DNA of 64,000 nt from Holothuria scabra. Its lineage: Eukaryota; Echinodermata; Holothuroidea; Aspidochirotida; Holothuriidae. The notes below the pieces were generated by a model. The model did no database searches. It saw only the letters and a program-made list of their open reading frames with translations, and was not told the DNA's origin. The stretch spans positions 11,150,922 through 11,214,921 of the forward strand of contig CM074185.1 of the NCBI GenBank assembly GCA_037179385.1, written 5' to 3'. Made by a program: the position numbers and the translations under genes. Of this stretch, positions 58,081-64,000 are shown piece after piece. Each line of letters opens with the position of its first letter. Position 1 is the stretch's first letter.

Positions 58081-60250
58081 TCCCTTCTTCAATCCGTGCG
58101 CTAAAGGCCATGCCTCCATTGGGGACCGGCTACCCACCCCTGTTGTTGAGAAAATTCAATTTTGTCAGGGAGCCTTCATCTACAGACTCACAGTAAAAGA
58201 TGTGGGTCTGTAGTCACTTGGACGACCTTCTTGATCTTGATCAAATACGCTGGAAGTTAAACCATTTATAATCTGGAGTTCGTTCAGTCACGTTAAAATT
58301 TTCATCTATTTAGTGGACCTTGCAATTGAAGTTAGTCCCCCCCCCCCCTCCTGAAAAGAGAGAAGATCACTACATCTAAATTTAGCTGTACCTTTTATCT
58401 GGTACTTTTTTGATCATTAGCAAGTTGGGTTTTTTCTCTATTGAAGTGGAACTTTCATTTTAAAGGAAGGCTCAAAATAACAACTGCTTAATTTCTAGTT
58501 ACAAGTCTGGGAAATGCCATTCCGGCTATCTTAGGGGATAGATTTTTTAACTATTTTCTGTACGATCCGCACAGATAGTGCTTTAGTCGAACAGATAACT
58601 GGACAGAACAGTGCGTATTGGTAAACTATTCTTCCTTTTGGGGCAGTATTATGAAGTGAAAATTATTTTATTGCGAAAGAAATCTGAGAGCCTGACTTCT
58701 TTAATTCTAGTTACGACCCAAGGAAATGCCATTTACTGCTTTCCGGGGGTTCTCAGTTTTTCGAAAAATTCTGTGTGCTTTCGGACAGCCTTATTACATT
58801 TTTCGGACAAAAAAAGATTCTGCCCCCTCCCAAACTGACATGCTCCCGTACACCTATGACAATAAATAAAATATAAAACTTCAAATGCATGCGAAGCCAA
58901 AGTTTTTCCGCAGGAGAATGCTCTAATATGGTCCGAGGGCCTAGATCTGCATGATGATATTCAGTAACCTCAAACTACTGTTCACCCCCTACTTGATTTT
59001 CCTCTTGAGAACGTCAGATTCCTCCCTACAACCCTAAAATTGTCATAAAATTACAATTTTTTCCAATATTAGCTTTAGATTGTTAAAAGTGGCAAAATTT
59101 TCCAATTTTGATGGATACTCCATAAAATAAATAACCAAAGCCAACTCTATTAATCACGCGGCATGACGTAATTTTGCTCTTGAAAGGCACATCAGTTAAT
59201 AAAAGAAACCAAATTTTTCTTTATAACTGTACCTACCAAAAAAAAAAATTTCTTCCATTAAAGTCCAAAATTTTGCCATTAAAGTAAGCGCTTAATTTTC
59301 AAAGATTCGTTCAAAAAAGGGAAAAAATTTCAGGGCAAACTTCTAGTCTCATCTCGAAGCCTTACTTCGTAGGTATTTCAATGCGTAACCTCAAAAGAAT
59401 TTCAGTTGTTCCCCACATAACGTTTTTGATTTTTCCCCAAATGAAGGACAGATTCTTCAATAAACACCCACAATTTTTTTTTTCAAAAGTTTTAATGATA
59501 ACTTCAAAAAAAAATCCAGATTTTTAAGTATTTGTTAAAAAGAAAGCCCAAAATTTCGGCAAGCTCTGCCTGCCTCAAATTTTGCCAAGTCACATTCCAC
59601 CAACATCGCCTTTGTCAGGGCCTTGAAATTCTGGCCCCCCCTGTCAGACAAATCCTGGCACCACCCCTGAGTCTTGAGGATAAGTCAGCTTGCAAAGCAA
59701 AACGATGTGAAAAAAAATTGTCACATAATGTGAAATTATGGTAACAGAGTTGTGTGCTGTTTTGAAAATGCACTGGATGTCTGGATTGAACTACAGTATG
59801 ACTAGAAAAAAGGGCATGCAAAATGGAAGTCTTATGTCCAGGCAGTTGTGGTGGGTGCCAGCTAGCTACAGTATAGCTACCCCACTCGCTCAATGAAATT
59901 GAATGTAGCCCTGGGCGTATGATTTGGCCTAGACAAATTTTTGGCAAAGCATCAAGACTATCTAGCCTTGCTAATGTCCATAATTTGCATTCATGCACTA
60001 ACCGTCTGACACTGCATTGACAATTGCACCACTGAACTGTTAAGAGTAGGTCTACTTTGACCTTAGGCCTATGCCAATTAAAAAGTGGGCACTTCAAAAC
60101 TGCAACCTGGGAAAGAAAATTCCATGTATATATGAACACAAAAGTGAATCGTAGCCATGGAGATGTCATTTTCATTTTGTGTCATAATTGTGAACTGGAA
60201 GAGTAAAGGATAATTCCTTCCCAGGATGCACTATTAAAGTAAGATGGCAT
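58081..60250. other. unannotated DNA
   Basis: This 2.2-kb stretch has no supportable gene. The 186-codon minus frame at 60175-59615 has a TTTCCCAG acceptor-like site near its start, but no domain, and it continues into C-rich repeat-like sequence. Confidence 0.35.
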
Positions 60251-60554
60251 TTAAAAGCCCAGTTCTCTAACCCCAAACAGCACCAATTCTCCTAACCTTC
60301 TTACTGAAGCCCCTCCCACAATTGTCTGAATTTCATCCTCATCCAGACACAATCTCAGTTTATTGCTTCAGGGTGAGTATAAAAAAGCTCAAGTGCATAA
60401 TCAAAACACTCTCAGTACAGTTCATGCTGTGTAATATAAGCTTTGGCACTCTGCTTTGTTTGAATAAGCTGTCAATCAAAGAGCTGAACCAATTGAGAAT
60501 TTGGGTACCCGGGTTCCTAAATTGTAGTTTGGGGTGAGAGGTTTGGCCCTTTAA
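60251..60554. mobile_element. TTAA MITE, family A, reverse (A16)
   Basis: TTAA lies at 60251-60254 and 60551-60554. The ends are AAGCCCAGTTCTCTAACCCC and GGGGTGAGAGGTTTGGCCCT. The 71-codon plus frame at 60322-60537 is the translated MITE, as seen in the other reverse copies. Confidence 0.88.
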
Positions 60555-60899
60555 GGTAACATTTTAGTGGGGCAATTTTCAGCCTTAGGACAGAGACTGC
60601 CTCAATCATTCAATGAAAAAGGTCATTCTCAGTAGCAAATTGCCCCACTCCTAAGTGTTAGGCCCAATTCCCTAAATAACTATTTGCTTCCATACCCGCA
60701 GTTATTGGGTTAAAGGCTTACATAAATAGTAATGAGGTTAGGGTTACGTACGCATAGTAATTAGGGCTAGGGTTACTAGGCTATGCTTAGTACTATTAGT
60801 AGTACCAGTTGGGTTACGGTAGGGTTAGCCTACATGCATGTGGCCTATGCCACTCCTGGGTACAGAAACCCAATTAGGCCAGTACTTAGGCAGGTCAAC

Positions 60900-60992
60900 A
60901 ATTACATTTTAGCCTGTCTTACTCTTAGACCTAGGCCTAACTTAGACATGCTAGGCCTAACTTAGACATGCTAGGCTATAGGCCTAGGCCTT
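60900..60992. repeat. short AGGCCTAACTTAGACATGCT duplication
   Basis: CTAGGCCTAACTTAGACATG occurs twice in tandem (about 60930-60972), followed by AGGCCTAGGCC. Confidence 0.8.
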
Positions 60993-60995
60993 GCC

Positions 60996-61329
60996 TACAC
61001 TGTAAAAAAAAGCTCTTAATTTAAGTAAAAACTCTTAAATTAATGGTGTCATTTCAAGAGGTCAAGATACTTGAATTTAGTGTTTAACTTCTTAGAATAA
61101 GTGCTATTTCTTTTAAATCAAGGGAAAAACTCTTAAATTAATGGTGTCATTTCAAGAGGAATAAGGCACTTAAATTTAGTGACACTTAATTGCAGTATTT
61201 TTCAACTGAATTTAAGAAGCAAATCTGGCAAACCAGGCAACATTGGTGAAACAGGCAACACTGTCACTGGATTCAAGAGGGGCTGAAATTCCAAGCTCTA
61301 GATTGCAGAGCAGTTTTTTTTAAAGTGTA
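60996..61329. mobile_element. TA-flanked mariner-like MITE, CACTGTAAAAAA ends
   Basis: The body 60998-61327 (330 bp) lies between TA dinucleotides. The left end CACTGTAAAAAAAA pairs with TTTTTTTTAAAGTG at the right (one mismatch). A 31-bp internal block starting ACTCTTAAATTAATGGTGTC occurs twice (about 61029 and 61129). Confidence 0.8.
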
Positions 61330-61705
61330 GGCTGGGCTAACTAAGGCCTTTGTTAGTTTGTTTTCATTTGATCCTCCCTTGCAGGAACTTGGCAACACCC
61401 CATCAAAGGAGTACTAATATTCGCCAAGCAGGCAATGCCAGTCGTGAGACAAACTCACAGTTTAACCTCTGTGATAAAGGGATAGCAGATTAACCACAAC
61501 CGAATTTTGATATGGGGGCTGGGCCACGAGGCACGACCTCCCTCATGACTGGAAGACGCAGTTCATTACAACTGTACCACTTGCACCTAAACGATAGGCA
61601 TTAGTACCTAGGTTTGCGAGCATATTGTAGTAACGCTACGTTAGTAGGCCTAGGCCTAACTATTCCTAATTCCACAATAATTATCATAAAAATTAGTCTA
61701 CATAC

Positions 61706-61832
61706 CAGCCGACCTCAGTGGCTCTCTGGTGCTGGTACTTGTGGTAAAGCCTGACTTTCCTGATACAACTGTTAAGCACACGACAGTAAAAAATAAAAGT
61801 TCGAAATCCCTTATGAACAGCAAAAGTGACAT
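61706..61832 (-). CDS. first coding exon of a secreted or membrane protein (signal-peptide exon)
   Basis: On the minus strand, ATG at 61832-61830 opens 42 codons and ends at donor GGCTG/GTATGT (intron from 61705), phase 1. The peptide MSLLLFIRDFELLFFTVVCL continues TVVSGKSGFTTSTSTREPLR, SA. The run LLFFTVVCLTVV is a typical signal-peptide core, with likely cleavage after VVSG, followed by a Ser/Thr-rich start of the mature chain. An in-frame TAG lies 18 bases upstream of the ATG, and A at -3 gives an acceptable start context. It is on the same strand as, and about 25 kb 5' of, the LE exons. It could be their first exon, or belong to another gene. Its phase does not join directly to the exon at 36570. 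Confidence 0.6.
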
Positions 61833-62295
61833 CGTAACGATGCACAACTAATGGGCGAGTTTCTTTTTAATTCTCTGTTTTGATCCTTTTCGATGGAAAA
61901 TTGTTTCTCGGCTCTCGTTGTAACAATTTGAAAGGACTTATGAATTCCACATCGCAGCTCCCCTTTGCCTTATCAGCTGTGCGGCTACTGCATGCATTCT
62001 GCTTCAAGTTCAACCTATGGACGATTCAGCTGATTCAACACACAGTATGTACAGTGCGGGTTATCACGTGTAGACCTCGCAAACTGTGACTTGTACCCGG
62101 CGAAGTCGACGTTTGTTGTCAACCTCATGTGGATGATACAATGTTTTGATTTGGAGAGGAACAGATCACACAGTCAGCTGCGGCCAAAAAGACCAATAAA
62201 CACAGTTTCGATTTAATTAGGCAGTACGCCCTCAGTTGATTTACGTAACAAAACTTTTTAACCATTTACAGCGAAGCATGCAAAATTTCATTCAG
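61833..62295. other. CpG-richer DNA upstream of the signal-peptide exon
   Basis: CpG is more frequent than in the surrounding AT-rich DNA (for example CCCGGCGAAGTCGACG near 62097). A promoter or 5' UTR for the minus-strand gene is plausible by position. I see no convincing TATA box or initiator. Confidence 0.3.
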
Positions 62296-62568
62296 CTATT
62301 GAAACATTGTAGCTGCATGTTTTCTCAGTAAATACATGTAATGTTCTTGATCTTGCAATCTTTTAAACATAATGTGTTCTGGTCTGGATCTCAACGTCTT
62401 GATATTGTCACCTTCAATATTAAGGTCCACTGACTTCCTATAGAGGCTTTGCAATTGCGTCACGGAACCGCCATGCTGGAGGACATTCATGCCAAATACA
62501 CGTAGCTTTGCGCCGAACGCACTGCAAAGTGTGCACTGTGATGTGCACGGTGTGTACAAATTCAACAA
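62296..62568 (-). CDS. possible small protein or terminal exon, unrecognised
   Basis: The minus frame ends at a TAG at 62298-62296. An ATG at 62490-62488 would give about 64 codons, MNVLQHGGSVTQLQSLYRKS, then VDLNIEGDNIKTLRSRPEHI, MFKRLQDQEHYMYLLRKHAA, TMFQ. The C-terminal half has a protein-like composition (charged helix, few rare residues) and is not in a repeat I recognise. The upstream part lies inside a TA-flanked MITE (62439-62662). CCTCTATAG just before the C-terminal half could instead be an acceptor for a last exon starting at 62436. I cannot assign a function, and no polyadenylation signal is obvious. Confidence 0.35.
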   Translation of the reverse strand: MLNLYTPCTSQCTLCSAFGAKLRVFGMNVLQHGGSVTQLQSLYRKSVDLNIEGDNIKTLRSRPEHIMFKRLQDQEHYMYLLRKHAATMFQ

Positions 62569-62662
62569 GCAAGCGCGTCCCGAATGGTTTACTACGTAGT
62601 TACATGTACTCCAACATGGCCGCCGGAGAGTATTATGACGTCATGTGAAAAGCCTCTATATA
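62439..62662. mobile_element. TA-flanked MITE, AGAGGCTTT ends
   Basis: TATAGAGGCTTTGC (62439) and AAAAGCCTCTATA (to 62660) are inverted ends. The similarity continues inward for about 60 bp with gaps (GCGTCACGG...CCGCCATGCTGGAGGACAT versus the complement of ATGTACTCCAACATGGCCGC). A palindromic CRE, TGACGTCA, is in the right arm. Confidence 0.55.
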
Positions 62663-62895
62663 TGGACAGAGCATACTGCACGGCATAGATTGTCGCTAGA
62701 GTACGTGCGAGAAAGGTGTAACAAAATGGATTAATGATATGGTTTTGTACGGGAAAGTTTGGACTTGCTCAACTAAATCAACAGATTTTGCAAGAAAGTT
62801 GAAATATTTTTGAAATAATGCAAGGTAAAGTCAAAATCACTGTTTCAGGAATATGATATTTTTTCCCACTGAAGTTAAACTTTTGTTTAAAAAAC

Positions 62896-63115
62896 TTCGG
62901 TAAGAGCATCCGCCTCTCACGCGGAAGGCCCTGGTTCTGTTCCCAGGTCGGGTCATACCAAAGACTTTAAAAATGGAACCTACTGCCGTTGTGCGTGATG
63001 CTGCGCACGAGCAATGGACAAGGGAAAACAAGCCAGTGAGCAATGAGTGCAACTGGAAAATGCATGGCCGGCTCGACTTGAACCATTAGATTCGAAACTG
63101 GGCTGTAAAACTCCA
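62896..63115 (+). mobile_element. tRNA-derived SINE (S3)
   Basis: GGTAAGAGCATCCGCCTCTC (A box and anticodon-arm region) is followed by CGCGGAAGGCCCTGG, GGTTCTGTTCC (B box), GGTCATACCAAAGAC, and GCCAGTGAGCAATGAGTGCA. It ends GTAAAACTCCATCTCAAC. It sits directly before the LINE remnant. Confidence 0.82.
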
Positions 63116-63195
63116 TCTCAACTACAGAGTCTTGGTCAAAATCAGACAGTTTAAAGCTTCACGTCGGAGTTCCAATAAACAGGATTAAGAATAAT

Positions 63196-64000
63196 AAATC
63201 GTAAGGAGAGGATCAACTTATTGACGAATTTTTGAAATACAGCCCCGATCGTGTTATATATCTCATAACAAAAATTTTTAATGTGGTTTTGGCTTTCTGT
63301 ATTATCCCAACTAATGACGCTGGGAACTATCGTGGTAAAACTTTGTTAAGCTGTTTGGGTAAGCTATTCCCCTCAATTTTAAATGAACGCATTAAAACTT
63401 TCCTCTGTAATACTGGTATGATTGGCGATGAACAGGCATAGTTTAGGAGCAACCACTCTACACTTGATCATGTATTCACGCTTTGCGCTATTGTTGATTA
63501 TTATCCCCGTAAGAAAAAGAGAATTTATTGTGATTTTATTGATTATGAAAAGGCATTTGACATTGTGGATAGGGCAAGCCTGTGGTGAGAGCTTATTGGC
63601 TGTAATATTAATGAGAATGTGCTTGAGGTTATTCTTACTTTTTATGAGAACGCAAAATCAGCTGTCATTAAGGACGGAATAAAATCCGACTTTTTTTTTC
63701 ATTGTAATGTAGGGGTCAGACAGGGTGAAAATTTGTCCTCTGTGCTTTGTACAATATTTTGAAATGATTTCGAGCGTTTTGGTAGTCACTATTATAATGG
63801 TTTGCATAATTTATCAGGTTCTATGAATGAGGTTCTCAGTAATGACGAAGTAGAAGGTTTCATTAAATTATTTACTTTGTTATATGCAGATGACACTATT
63901 GTATTGGCTGAATCCGAAAATGAACTGCAGAAGTCTTTGAATGGTGTACATGATTATTGCAATGTTTGGCACATGAAAGTTAACGTTAAAAAACTAAAAT
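63196..64000 (+). pseudogene. non-LTR retrotransposon (LINE) reverse transcriptase, decayed, runs off the window
   Basis: One plus-strand frame carries the reverse transcriptase blocks in order: NYRGKTLLSCLGKLFPSILN, FRSNHSTLDHVFTL, YCDFIDYEKAFDIVDRASLW (first catalytic Asp), GVRQGENLSSVLC, and LYADDTIVLAESENELQKSL (YADD catalytic pair). It is interrupted by in-frame stops at 63439 (TAG), about 63586 (TGA) and about 63757 (TGA), with no frameshift. About 20 codons appear missing between CIIPTND and AGNYRG, where related LINEs have a longer loop. The block order and the YADD motif fit the CR1/Jockey/RTE-like group of metazoan LINEs. It is not functional, and the thumb and 3' end lie beyond the window. 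Confidence 0.88.

Noticed and set aside
59615..60175. 186-codon minus-strand frame with an acceptor-like TTTCCCAG
   Set aside because: Only open by length. The phase needed to join the signal-peptide exon hits a stop within nine codons, and the rest runs into repeat-like C-rich sequence.
60322..60537. Small conserved protein (FHPHPDTISVYC...), also at 789-1037, 12996-13181, 18957-19298 and 23514-23768
   Set aside because: All copies are translations of the family-A MITE in one orientation. Conservation reflects repeat copying, and each ends within the element or its flank.

Overview
This is eukaryotic, metazoan DNA: AT-rich, intron-rich and dominated by dispersed repeats. There are no operons, rRNA genes or bona fide tRNA genes. 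Abundant AGGCCTA-type words, TTAA-targeted MITEs and tRNA-derived SINEs suggest a marine invertebrate deuterostome such as an echinoderm or hemichordate. That placement is inference. Most long open frames here are artefacts of low-complexity DNA or run through repeats.

The only convincing host gene is on the minus strand. Four exons (36570-36516, 35970-35773, 35093-34895, 31632-31496) have good splice sites, and all three junctions match in phase. They encode an unrecognised helical segment, two complete eight-cysteine laminin-type EGF (LE) modules and the start of a third. About 25 kb upstream on the same strand (61832-61706) is a 42-codon exon that starts with a secretion signal and ends at a donor. 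It could be exon 1 of the same secreted or membrane protein, but this is not proven. A 90-codon minus-strand frame (62568-62296) lies further upstream and is of uncertain status.

The most interesting object is a 4.1-kb DNA transposon at 48617-52704. It has 10-bp inverted ends (GGGCCATTCT), a 4-bp target duplication (AGAA) and repeated TGACGTACGTGACA motifs near both ends. Inside is a transposase-like gene with RNase-H-like acidic motifs, interrupted by a single TGA, and a 145/156-bp alternating tandem array. It does not clearly fit a superfamily I can name.

The rest is a TE mosaic. At least six small families (called A, B, C, D, E and F/I here) insert at TTAA, nest in each other (C in B, B in A, D in I) and chain end to end on shared TTAAs. 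Other elements are a 580-bp hAT-like element with an 8-bp duplication (31971-32550), three TA-flanked mariner-like MITEs, a 165-bp MITE with a 5-bp duplication, SINEs, and a decayed LINE reverse transcriptase at the right end (63196-64000). Simple arrays include a 1.1-kb TTTGG/GGATA block (20286-21443), a CACACCC minisatellite (12595-12825) and several self-complementary arrays. Stretches with nothing recognisable are listed as such.
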